NCBI RefSeq assembly: GCF_009856445.1
Contig: NZ_WMFA01000009.1
Location: 1-64,000 of the forward strand
Source: Halobacillus litoralis
GTDB taxonomy: Bacteria; Bacillota; Bacilli; Bacillales; Halobacillaceae
Length of the DNA stretch: 64,000 nucleotides
Direction of reading: 5' to 3'
Of the stretch, positions 42,375 to 50,342 are shown piece after piece. The translations under genes were made by a program, and so were the position numbers. The notes beneath the pieces are model-generated. The model saw only the letters and a program-made list of their open reading frames with translations, was not told where the DNA came from and did not search any database. Within the stretch, counting starts at the first letter, position 1, and each line of letters begins with the position of its first letter.

Positions 42375-43172
42375 ATGGATCGAAGAATCATAGGCGGTGT
42401 TTTTTCAAAAGTAGGACAAGCAGAAAAAGCGATTACAGATTTACAGCATCATGGATATGGTTCGAACGACATCTCTGTTTTTGCAAGAGACAAAAGCAAA
42501 GTCAATGTGCTGGAAGAAGAAATGGATACATCGGTCACATCTAATCACAGCGGCCGGGGCAGGAAAGCCGGAAAAGGAGCAGGACTCGGTGCCCTCTCTG
42601 GAGGCGCCTTAGGTGGTATTGGTGGACTCATTGCAGGATTAGGTCTCCTTGCCATCCCCGGAATCGGACAAATTGCTGCCGCAGGACCCATTGCTGCCGC
42701 TCTTACAGGAGCAGGTGTAGGTGCTGGCGGTGGTGGGATCGTAGGTGCACTTGTCGGAGCAGGTATGTCTGAGAAAGATGCGCATCAGTACGAAAACCAT
42801 TTGAAAGATGGAAAAATCATCGTCATCGTTGAAGCGACGGAAAAATTGCAGAATAAAGTTTACCGGACGTTCCTTTCCAACAAAACAGAAAACTCGTCCA
42901 TGTACCCGAACGACTACCAGAACCATGACCACTCCACTCGGCATGATTCTGTTGGAGACTATGATCACTCTAAACGCCAGGATTCCATTTCGGGTGAGGA
43001 TGAACACTCTACCACTCATGATTCGGTCTCAAGAGAACATGACCATCAAAGTAAAACAGATGTCGTGAAAGAAAAATCATATGCCAGTCATTCAGCTGAC
43101 CATTCTACCCCTTCTTCAAACGAAACACGTTCTCGAACGGAGGAAAGACACCGCTCCACCAAACACAAATAA
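42375..43172 (+). CDS. General stress protein 17M-like with His-rich tail
   Basis: 265 residues. Residues 1-50 form a YflT/GSP17M-like domain (IIGGVFSKVGQAEKAITDLQ). A Gly/Ala-rich membrane-inserting hairpin follows (LGALSGGALGGIGGLIAGL). The 17M half closes with EKDAHQYENHLKDGKIIVIVEA. After residue ~175 comes a hydrophilic tail with three related HDSVS-type units rich in His, Asp and Ser. A SigB-like promoter upstream fits a stress role. AAAGGAGG precedes the ATG. The tail is longer than in the usual family members. Confidence 0.75.
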   Translation: MDRRIIGGVFSKVGQAEKAITDLQHHGYGSNDISVFARDKSKVNVLEEEMDTSVTSNHSGRGRKAGKGAGLGALSGGALGGIGGLIAGLGLLAIPGIGQIAAAGPIAAALTGAGVGAGGGGIVGALVGAGMSEKDAHQYENHLKDGKIIVIVEATEKLQNKVYRTFLSNKTENSSMYPNDYQNHDHSTRHDSVGDYDHSKRQDSISGEDEHSTTHDSVSREHDHQSKTDVVKEKSYASHSADHSTPSSNETRSRTEERHRSTKHK

Positions 43173-43204
43173 TCCGCAATTGAGTTTTTTGGCATTAAAA
43201 TTTT

Positions 43205-43233
43205 TGAACCTTTTCCTCCTATATGTCCGTATA
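43205..43233 (+). promoter_or_regulatory. Probable ECF (SigW-like) promoter of spo0M
   Basis: TGAACC, 17 bases, CGTATA, about 24 bases before the start codon. B. subtilis spo0M is known to be read from SigH and SigW promoters. Confidence 0.5.
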
Positions 43234-43256
43234 ATCAAGGGAAGGAGGAGATCCGC

Positions 43257-44018
43257 ATGTTCAAAAAATTATTAGCAAGTGTTGGCGTAGGTGCTGCCAA
43301 AGTGGATACACAATTAGAAAAAGACCAATTCATTCCAGGGGAAACGGTCCATGGGAAAGTGGTCATCCAGGGAGGAGACGTCGAGCAATCCATCGACTCC
43401 ATCCATATCTTCCTCATGACCGAGGCCATCCGTGAAGTGGATGATAAGAAAGTGAAAGAAAAAGTGGCTTTGCAGAAGTACCCGGTCGCCGGTCAGGAGA
43501 CCATTAAAGAAGGGGAAACAAAAGAAATCCCATTCTCTCTTCAGCTGCCTTACCATGTCCCTGCTTCACACGGAAGACTTCCGATCTGGTTCGAAACAGG
43601 CCTCGACATCCCGATGGCACTTGATCCGGAGGACCGGGATCCTATTAAAATTGCCCCGCATCCATACATTAACCAAGTATTGCAGGCCTTAGAAAACCAT
43701 TTAGGTTTTCATTTAAGAAAAGTGGAAATGGAATACTCCAAACGTTTTGGATACGTCCAGGAATTTGAATTCGCCCCTGGTGGAGAATACCGTTCTTATT
43801 TGGATGAACTGGAAGCTATCTTCTTCCTGCATGAGAACCGCATCGATGTCATGCTTGAAGTTGACCGACGTGCACGTGGTCTCGGTGGGTTGTTTGCAGA
43901 AGCTCTGGAAATGGACGAAAGCCGCGCGAAAGTAACGTTCACCGACCAGGAACTGAATGGTTCACTGGAAAGCGTTGCCCGTAAGCTGCAGCAGACCATT
44001 GATCAATATAAAAAATAA
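43257..44018 (+). CDS. spo0M: Sporulation control protein Spo0M
   Basis: 253 residues with the two-lobed arrestin-like Spo0M fold: MFKKLLASVGVGAAKVDTQL at the start, then GETVHGKVVIQGGDVEQSID, PFSLQLPYHVPASHGRLPIW and a second lobe from HLRKVEMEY. The C-terminus has the acidic, helical tail of the family. In B. subtilis it affects early sporulation and cell division. GGAGGAG precedes the ATG. An ECF-type promoter stands just upstream. It ends in a strong terminator. Confidence 0.9.
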   Translation: MFKKLLASVGVGAAKVDTQLEKDQFIPGETVHGKVVIQGGDVEQSIDSIHIFLMTEAIREVDDKKVKEKVALQKYPVAGQETIKEGETKEIPFSLQLPYHVPASHGRLPIWFETGLDIPMALDPEDRDPIKIAPHPYINQVLQALENHLGFHLRKVEMEYSKRFGYVQEFEFAPGGEYRSYLDELEAIFFLHENRIDVMLEVDRRARGLGGLFAEALEMDESRAKVTFTDQELNGSLESVARKLQQTIDQYKK

Positions 44019-44022
44019 GAAC

Positions 44023-44061
44023 AGCGGATCCTCACCAACCTTCGGCGAGGATCCGCTTTTT
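44023..44061. terminator. Bidirectional terminator
   Basis: AGCGGATCCTC and GAGGATCCGCT with a 13-base loop and T run between spo0M and the convergent YbaN-like gene. Confidence 0.88.
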
Positions 44062-44092
44062 CTCGTTCAATCTATTATGGTGGAACACCAGA

Positions 44093-44482
44093 TTATGATT
44101 GTTCACTTTCAGGATGGTATGTTTTTGTCCGGAGAATGAGGACAGTAAAGAAGAGTCCACCAAAGATAAAACCTGCTCTCAACAACGGATGAGAGGTGAT
44201 ATAGAAAGCTGAAAATAAGAAGGAAAACCAAATCATGATGAGCAGCGATACTTTTGCACGAACAGGAATCCCACGGCCGGCTTTATAGTTTTTGATATAA
44301 GCCCCGAACCATTTATTCGACATCAGCCAGTTGTACAGACGGTCTGAACTCCGCACATAACAAGCTCCCGTCAAAAGTAAAAAGGGGGTCGTTGGAACAA
44401 GGGGAAGCACAATCCCCAACACGCCCAGTACAAGGGATATACTTCCAATCACGATTAATAGAACTCTTACCATTTGTTTCAT
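44093..44482 (-). CDS. YbaN/DUF454 inner-membrane protein
   Basis: About 129 residues with three or four membrane helices. The DUF454 signature is clear: GIVLPLVPTTPFLLLTGACYVRSS, then LYNWLMSNKWFGAYIKNYKAGRGIP. The family is widespread but uncharacterised. GAGGAG seven bases before the ATG at 44482 decides the start; the open frame extends to 44539 without a site. Confidence 0.85.
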   Translation of the reverse strand: MKQMVRVLLIVIGSISLVLGVLGIVLPLVPTTPFLLLTGACYVRSSDRLYNWLMSNKWFGAYIKNYKAGRGIPVRAKVSLLIMIWFSFLFSAFYITSHPLLRAGFIFGGLFFTVLILRTKTYHPESEQS

Positions 44483-44715
44483 AGACGATCTCCTCAACGC
44501 ATCATTACGCCTTTGCTCTTCGACAGATCCAGACAGCAAAAGCTTTCTCTCCTCCTCAGCTTACTCCAGATTCTCCTCATCGTTCAACCGATGACATTCC
44601 ATTTATCCTAACTGGGATGTTTTATGAAAAATTCCCAAGGGTAAACACCTTCTGTTTGTCCCCATTTCACATAAATGAACCCTATCAAATGATCCTAACA
44701 GAAGGAGGACTTACA

Positions 44716-44913
44716 ATGGTCGTATCTGGAAAAGTCCATTATAAACATCATCAGATTGATTTTGAAGTCAGGATGAACCATGAAGACATAAAAGAAGGCG
44801 AAATTGCCTCTGAGGAAGCAAAGCATGCATTGATCCATGCCATCAACCGGAAATTCCGAGTGAAATATCCTCTCTCCAGCACGATCGATCCCGTCCATGT
44901 CCGTCAACTTTAA
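44716..44913 (+). CDS. Hypothetical small protein, 65 residues
   Basis: A 65-residue soluble protein: MVVSGKVHYKHHQIDFEVRM begins a likely beta-hairpin, then an acidic helix (EDIKEGEIASEEAKHALIHA) and a basic segment. I do not recognise the family. GGAGG precedes the ATG at good distance and a terminator follows, so it is a credible short gene and a single unit. Confidence 0.65.
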   Translation: MVVSGKVHYKHHQIDFEVRMNHEDIKEGEIASEEAKHALIHAINRKFRVKYPLSSTIDPVHVRQL

Positions 44914-44927
44914 CATTCCCCTTCCTA

Positions 44928-44969
44928 AAAAAAGAGGCCGAACCACAGAATGGTTGGACCTCTTTTTTT
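44928..44969. terminator. Bidirectional terminator
   Basis: AAAAGAGGCCGAACCA and TGGTTGGACCTCTTTT with a five-base loop and small mismatches, between convergent genes. Confidence 0.75.
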
Positions 44970-45486
44970 AACCTCTATATTTGATTGTTAATCCTTTTAA
45001 GAAATTCCTGGCATACTGATCACCGAACTGTCGATAATTCTTATGCCCTTCTTTCCTTAATAAACCGCTGAGTTCCCCTTTGGTGATTCTCACATCCGCT
45101 TCGTCCAGGATCTCAATAACATCCTCGTTCGTCAGTTTCAGAGCGATTTTCACTTTTTTAAGCATGACATTATTCACACTGGAATAATTCTTAATTGAAC
45201 GATCCGGTTTATTCGGCTGACCAGGCTTAGACGGCTGCGGCCCCCGCTCGAATGTAATGAATCCGTTTAAAAAGGACTCCAGCATGCTGTTGGTGCACTT
45301 GATGTGATCTTCATCTTCATAAACTTCATCATCTTCGGCATCATAACTATCTTCTGACTTGGTGAGAACCTTTTGAACTTCTTCTTTCGTAAGATCCACG
45401 CCACCAAGCCTGAATATTTCAATCATGTCTTGATCTTTGATATCAAGGGCGTATCGTAAGCGGATCAGTATATCATTATTATCCAT
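44968..45486 (-). CDS. DUF1456 (YehS-like) protein
   Basis: 172 residues made of two related helical modules. Each opens like ILIRLRYALDIKDQDMIEIF or MLKKVKIALKLTNEDVIEIL and ends with a VDLTKEEVQKVL or VRITKGELSGLL unit, the tandem DUF1456 arrangement. An acidic insert (DDEVYEDEDH) lies between. The function is not known. AGGAGG nine bases before the ATG fixes the start. A 7-5-7 inverted repeat CACTGAA/TTCAGTG at 45519-45537 stands upstream and may be an operator. Confidence 0.8.
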   Translation of the reverse strand: MDNNDILIRLRYALDIKDQDMIEIFRLGGVDLTKEEVQKVLTKSEDSYDAEDDEVYEDEDHIKCTNSMLESFLNGFITFERGPQPSKPGQPNKPDRSIKNYSSVNNVMLKKVKIALKLTNEDVIEILDEADVRITKGELSGLLRKEGHKNYRQFGDQYARNFLKGLTIKYRG

Positions 45487-45746
45487 TGAAAAGAGCCTCC
45501 TATCCTATTTCCTCTGTACACTGAATTCAGTTCAGTGATGCGATTAAGGTCTAATCATAACATGTTCAAGTACTTGATAGTTTAACCGAACAGGAAAAGT
45601 TTAAGCAAGGATAGAAAGGACCTGGCGGGTTCTTGCTTCATCAATTAACCTCACTTAGCCCATCCATAATTAAATATTATAGAAGGGAATGACTTTCTCA
45701 TAAATAAAGACGGCTTCGCACGGTCCTCTTGTTTCCTAACAGAAAA

Positions 45747-46928
45747 TCATAATAACTCTTGGATTTGACTAGCAAAATGCTCCCCATCTACTAATCTCTT
45801 TCCGCCCCCTTGAACGAAGTTCGGTTTGCCTCCGCCTTTTCCTTCAATGAGTGTCATCGCCTGTTTAGCGACCTCGTTCATGTTCCGATTGATGTCCGCT
45901 CCGCGCGCAAGAACAAACTGCAGCTGTTCTTCCTGCTCACTGATGAGAATCAAATAAGCGGAGGGCGCTTCTTCAACAATCATTTTACCCAGAGACTGAA
46001 GCATCTTGATCGGACGATTACTGAATACGCGCCTGATTACTGACTGTTCTTTGGACACTGATAGGATTTCCTGTGCTTCATAGTAAAGGAGTTGTTCCTC
46101 CAACTCAGCAATTTTCTTATCCTTTTCCTTGCTTGCCTTGATCAGCTCACCTACTTCATCGACAAGCTCTTGTTCCGGCTTCGGAACGATTCGCTTCATT
46201 TCCGACAGCACGTGATGCTTCTGACCAAGCTTTTGCAAAACCCGATGACCACACACGAATTCTAAGCGGACCTGGTTTTTATTTTTGGTCCAGCCTAAAA
46301 ACTTGGCAGCCATGACCTCGCCGGTTGAATGAGGATGCGTACCGCCACAGCCGTTGTAATCAACCTCCGGGATGATGACAAGGCGCACATCTCCTTGAAC
46401 GGAGAGCGTTTTGCGAAGCGGATATTTTACAGCTTCCTCAACAGACACCCATTTCGTTTCAACCGGATCGTTTGAACGGATGATTTGATTTACCTGACCC
46501 TCGGCATTTTCCAACATTTCATCAGTCAGTTTTTCCGTATCTAAATCAATCGTCACCGTATCTTTGCCTAAATGAAAGCTAGTGGTCGGGATATTGAACT
46601 GATCGTCGAAGACCGCTGAAATGATATGCTGCCCACTATGCTGCTGCATGTGGTCGAGTCGGCGCTCACGGTTGACCTCCCCATGTACCCCTTCTTTGTT
46701 AGCAATCTCTTCTTTTATGTAATGACGCACTTCGCCATCCACTTCTTCGACATTGAATACCGCCACACCATTCAATGTCCCTTCGTCGTTTGGCTGGCCG
46801 CCGCCTGTCGGATAAAACGCGGTTACTTCGAGAACAACGTACAAACCACGTTCATCTGCATCTGTTCTGGTCACCTTTGAGTCAAAATTCATCATATAGA
46901 CATCTTCATAGTACAGCTTTCTCGTCAT
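45747..46928 (-). CDS. AlaX-type alanyl-tRNA editing protein, long form with DHHA1
   Basis: 393 residues. The editing core has FYPTGGGQPNDEG and the zinc ligands of HMQQHSGQHI and YNGCGGTHPHSTGEV. A coiled linker (residues ~245-280) leads to a DHHA1-like C-terminus containing IEGKGGGKPNFVQGGG, as in alanyl-tRNA synthetase. It removes Ser or Gly wrongly attached to tRNA-Ala in the cytoplasm. GAGGAGG precedes the ATG. It is separate from alaS, as is usual for AlaX proteins. Confidence 0.88.
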   Translation of the reverse strand: MTRKLYYEDVYMMNFDSKVTRTDADERGLYVVLEVTAFYPTGGGQPNDEGTLNGVAVFNVEEVDGEVRHYIKEEIANKEGVHGEVNRERRLDHMQQHSGQHIISAVFDDQFNIPTTSFHLGKDTVTIDLDTEKLTDEMLENAEGQVNQIIRSNDPVETKWVSVEEAVKYPLRKTLSVQGDVRLVIIPEVDYNGCGGTHPHSTGEVMAAKFLGWTKNKNQVRLEFVCGHRVLQKLGQKHHVLSEMKRIVPKPEQELVDEVGELIKASKEKDKKIAELEEQLLYYEAQEILSVSKEQSVIRRVFSNRPIKMLQSLGKMIVEEAPSAYLILISEQEEQLQFVLARGADINRNMNEVAKQAMTLIEGKGGGKPNFVQGGGKRLVDGEHFASQIQELL

Positions 46929-47052
46929 TAGGCGTTCCTCCTCTTCATACTTAAGGGTATCGTAACACGCATTGGAGATCGACTTCTCTATTCCATCCCC
47001 TCATATAGAAAAAGAAAAGGCCAGCGCCTGAAACGCTTGCCCACTTTCTCTT

Positions 47053-48021
47053 TTATATTGACAACCTTCCTGACAACTCATACATGCCTTCATCAATCTG
47101 AGCGGTTTTAGAAAAGATGTCATCAAATGCATAGCTCACAGGCGTATGGTTTTCCAGACCGACGACTCTGCCTGATTTCTCTGCAAGAAGCAATTCCACC
47201 GCATAAGCGCCTAATCGACTGGCCAACACCCGGTCTCTTGCGGTAGGAGCACCGCCCCGCTGGGTATGGCCTAAAACAGTGACACGTGATTCAATCCCTG
47301 CTTCTTCTTTCAACTTGGCATTGAGATCGATTCCACTCACACCACTCCCCTCTGCTACAATGATGATGCTGTACCTTTTATCTCGCGAAGGTCCCTCTTT
47401 AATTTGATTCACAATGGTCTCTAAGTCTTCTTTTTTTTCAGGTACTAAAATGTTCTCAGCACCTCCGGCAAGGCCTGACCATAAAGCGAGATTCCCTGTG
47501 TCTTTTCCCATCACTTCAATAATCGATGATTTTTCATGGGAAGACGCCGTATCGCGAATGCGATCAATATAATCAATGATTGTATTTAGTCCTGTATCAA
47601 AACCGACAGCCTCTGTTACGCCTGGGATGTCGTTATCAATAGTGGCAGGTACTCCCATACATGGAAAGTTCTTATTTTGCAAAGCAGCCGCAACCGCTAA
47701 TGCTTCCTTACCACCAATGACAACTAAGGAATCGATTCCTTGTTTTTGTAAGTTCTCAATGGCTTTCTCCTGACCTGCATCCGTGTGAATTTCATCACAT
47801 GTATAGGCTTGCAGGATCGTGCCTCCACGCTGAATAATAGAGCCCACAGAGGATGCATCCATTATCTCGAGGTTTTCATTCAACAGACCTTGAAAACCAT
47901 ACTTAATTCCAACCATTTCAACGCCGTCATAGATTCCTGATCTTACGACTGATCGTATGGCTGCATTCATTCCCGGAGCATCTGCTCCGCTCGTCAACAC
48001 ACCGATTCTATCCATCTTCAT
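47053..48021 (-). CDS. 6-phosphofructokinase homologue with altered ATP site
   Basis: About 322 residues, PfkA fold. Sugar-side motifs are kept: PATIDNDIPG (catalytic Asp near 129), IDYIDRIRDTASSHEK, GLAGGAENILVPE and VLGHTQRGGAPTARDR. On the nucleotide side the usual GGDGS is GGKEA (103-107), the first loop reads SGADAPGMN instead of SGGDAPGMN, and the RCxE segment after RGGTIL is AYTCDEI. Loss of the Mg-binding Asp makes ATP-dependent kinase activity doubtful. It may be a regulatory homologue or use another donor. The ATG at 48021 has AGGA nine bases before it. Confidence 0.8.
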   Translation of the reverse strand: MKMDRIGVLTSGADAPGMNAAIRSVVRSGIYDGVEMVGIKYGFQGLLNENLEIMDASSVGSIIQRGGTILQAYTCDEIHTDAGQEKAIENLQKQGIDSLVVIGGKEALAVAAALQNKNFPCMGVPATIDNDIPGVTEAVGFDTGLNTIIDYIDRIRDTASSHEKSSIIEVMGKDTGNLALWSGLAGGAENILVPEKKEDLETIVNQIKEGPSRDKRYSIIIVAEGSGVSGIDLNAKLKEEAGIESRVTVLGHTQRGGAPTARDRVLASRLGAYAVELLLAEKSGRVVGLENHTPVSYAFDDIFSKTAQIDEGMYELSGRLSI

Positions 48022-48207
48022 CACTCACTTTCCTACGAATCAACACTATATATTCTATACCCTTCCAATGTCTGCCACAAGTCGACCTCCTTCACCAGTC
48101 AGGGAATACCCATGGATTAAGAAGAGGACCAACACTTCCAGCCATAGAATAACCTTATCCCAAACCGTTCATAATGAAACTAATGACAGGTAAAGGAGGG
48201 ATTAGGA

Positions 48208-48330
48208 ATGAAATCGAAGGCCCAAGTTTCCAAAGAAAAAAGAAGTACCTTAACAAAAACACAAGAAGTTAGATTCCAGAAAGAATTCAAACGAGCAAAT
48301 AAAATAGTAGAAAACACAAGAATGAAGTAA
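48208..48330 (+). CDS. Small basic protein, 40 residues
   Basis: A 40-residue, Lys/Arg/Thr-rich frame: MKSKAQVSKEKRSTLTKTQ at the start and RANKIVENTRMK at the end. AAAGGAGG stands eight bases before the ATG and a hairpin follows. The composition recalls minor small acid-soluble or DNA-binding spore peptides, though it is basic and I do not recognise a family. It is unlikely to be chance because of the strong site and the lack of another gene in the gap. Confidence 0.5.
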   Translation: MKSKAQVSKEKRSTLTKTQEVRFQKEFKRANKIVENTRMK

Positions 48331-48362
48331 TGGTGCTTCAGATCCCCTTTCTGTCATAAGAA

Positions 48363-48403
48363 AAACACCGGGTATGGTCAAATGTGCGCCATGCCCGGTG
48401 TTT
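48363..48403. terminator. Bidirectional terminator
   Basis: AAACACCGGGTATGG and CCATGCCCGGTGTTT (one mismatch) between the small gene and the convergent oxygenase gene. Confidence 0.75.
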
Positions 48404-48432
48404 CATTATGTTTAGAGAGTAACTCTCCATCT

Positions 48433-49068
48433 TTATCTATATTGTTTTCTCCTCACCCACATCGTTGCTGCCCATTTTTCTCCATTGGTGACTGGTGATC
48501 CGCCATGGAGCGTGCGCTCATTGATTTCAGGATCGGAATAAAAATATTCGAAGTAGACGCCCATGCCTTTTTGAGGAGAAACAGCTAAATTCATATGTGG
48601 GAAGTACGTTTCCCCACCCTCTTCGACATCGTTCAAATAAAGAACAAGGGTGCTGATCCTCGGATTGTTTTTTGCCTGGACCTTCGATTTGAAATAATCA
48701 TAATGGGCTTTATATTCCTGACCTTGTTTATAATTCAAGATGTGAAGTCCTTCTCCATGTTCAACGGGTACATTCATGATGTGCGCCAACCGCTTTTCAA
48801 TTCGGGTAGTGATATCATCCTCCGGCAGAAATGTGCTGCTGCTTGTACGGATGTCACTCACTTCATGACGCGAGCCGATTTTTGAGCGGTTCATCCGATT
48901 TTGAGAAAGACGGATAAGCTCATCACATTCAGCATCACTGATGACGTTTCCTAAAATAGCAATCTTAGGGTCTTCCATTTTGGCAATAATCGCAATCTCA
49001 CGGTCTTCCGTCATAATCCTGTTTCCCTTGTGGTCAAAAATGGAAGCTTCTTTCACTGTTAATGTCAA
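48433..49068 (-). CDS. Prolyl 4-hydroxylase-like 2OG/Fe(II) oxygenase
   Basis: 211 residues. The iron ligands are His/Asp of YKAHYDYF and the later His of TLHGGSPV, and the Lys of NGEKWAATMW is the 2-oxoglutarate anchor. The whole resembles the Bacillus anthracis-type prolyl 4-hydroxylase, which hydroxylates proline in peptides, possibly collagen-like spore proteins. The TTG start at 49068 has AGAGG 11 bases upstream; a later start is possible. It is next to no collagen-like gene in this window. Confidence 0.82.
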   Translation of the reverse strand: MTLTVKEASIFDHKGNRIMTEDREIAIIAKMEDPKIAILGNVISDAECDELIRLSQNRMNRSKIGSRHEVSDIRTSSSTFLPEDDITTRIEKRLAHIMNVPVEHGEGLHILNYKQGQEYKAHYDYFKSKVQAKNNPRISTLVLYLNDVEEGGETYFPHMNLAVSPQKGMGVYFEYFYSDPEINERTLHGGSPVTNGEKWAATMWVRRKQYR

Positions 49069-49270
49069 CTTTTCATCAACCTCTTCTTATTTTTATAAGA
49101 CGTTTTCAAAGAAACGTATATCCAGGAAGAAGATTGGATATTAGAAATATATTACCACCTTTTTATGATTTATTCTTTAAGTTTTTATAAAAATTACAAA
49201 ATTGTTCACAAATGATAAAAGTTTACTATTTTTGTTTGTCTGACCCCCATATGATGGCTGATTCTATAAA

Positions 49271-49310
49271 AAAACACTACCTCTTTCACATTGGAAAGAA
49301 GTAGTGTTTC
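49271..49310 (-). terminator. Rho-independent terminator
   Basis: AAACACTACCTCTTTC and GAAAGAAGTAGTGTTT with small mismatches, downstream of the cupin gene. Confidence 0.7.
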
Positions 49311-49346
49311 CTGCTCCCCTATATGAATAAGGAGATGGGTTAGGCA

Positions 49347-50129
49347 CTACTGCATCTTTTTACTTTGTTGAAGCAGTTTGGATTCTCCTGTCCTTTCCCA
49401 TTCCTCTACTGTTTCATAGGCTTTTTCAGGAGTATATCCCTTCCCTACAAGCAATCCCATCAAAATGAATTCTTGGAGGATGTGGGTAGCATTAATTCCT
49501 CTTTTCACATCTTCCAACCCTTCATTGACCAAAAATTCCGTGTACCTCACCCATTCGTCCGGGGTCTTCCCATAGACAACGGTACTCCCATTCCCTTCAC
49601 TGTTTTCTCCCTCCGCTGCCATGGCATCTGCCTTGGTCGCATGAACCGTCCCGAATGGATGATTGGGTGGAGCGTATATCGAATAAAGTTTCAGTGGCGT
49701 ATTCCCTGTATTGGTTACATTATGCCATGTTCCAGCAGGGACGATGATGGCGTCATCATCATAGACGTTTCTTTCAAAACTTAGATTGTTTTTACGGTCG
49801 CCCATTTGTGCCATTCCCTGGCCCTGTTCAATACGCAGGAACTGATCGACATTTGGATGCACTTCCAACCCAATATCTCCGCCCGGGGGGATACTCATTA
49901 AAGTTACCTGTAAGTTTGATCCCGTCCATAAAGCCGTCCGATAGTTTTGGTTTTGCTTCGTCGCTTCATTGATATTGATGACGAATGGATTAGAGCCATA
50001 ATCTTTTAGCATCACCCGGTCATAATAGCCATATGGTTGGTTAGGTGCAGACCAATATCCTGCAGAATTTCTGTAACCATAACCTGGCTGGTTTAAGTAA
50101 TATGGATGCGTATAGGGTCCAACATACAT
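49347..50129 (-). CDS. Cupin-domain protein with Tyr/Pro-rich N-terminus
   Basis: 260 residues. The first ~40 are Tyr/Pro/Gly/Asn-rich (THPYYLNQPGYGYRN), as in coat-associated proteins. A cupin barrel follows at ~residues 75-155: PPGGDIGLEVHPNVDQFLRIEQG with His but no second His (HPN rather than HxH), and PAGTWHNVTNTG with the last ligand. The C-terminal ~80 residues are helical (ATHILQEFILMGLLVGKG). Family relatives in bacilli have no clear substrate. The deviation in the metal motif suggests a different metal site or structural use. Confidence 0.7.
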   Translation of the reverse strand: MYVGPYTHPYYLNQPGYGYRNSAGYWSAPNQPYGYYDRVMLKDYGSNPFVININEATKQNQNYRTALWTGSNLQVTLMSIPPGGDIGLEVHPNVDQFLRIEQGQGMAQMGDRKNNLSFERNVYDDDAIIVPAGTWHNVTNTGNTPLKLYSIYAPPNHPFGTVHATKADAMAAEGENSEGNGSTVVYGKTPDEWVRYTEFLVNEGLEDVKRGINATHILQEFILMGLLVGKGYTPEKAYETVEEWERTGESKLLQQSKKMQ

Positions 50130-50280
50130 TTTCTCAAATCCCTTCCCATTTGTTGTTTTATCCTATGTATGGAATACGTGGAGTGTCCTTGATGCACGTT
50201 TTTGGCATAAAACAACATTCTTCTGATCCACACGGACACCCCTCAAGAGAAATAAGACAATCTGATTATTTTTATAAAAA

Positions 50281-50328
50281 AAAAGCCTGCCTCTTTGTGT
50301 GATTGCGTACACGCCTGGAGAGGCAGGC
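50281..50328 (-). terminator. Terminator of topB
   Basis: GCCTGCCTCT and AGAGGCAGGC with a long loop, followed on the minus strand by T-rich sequence. Confidence 0.7.
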
Positions 50329-50342
50329 AGGACTACATATGT

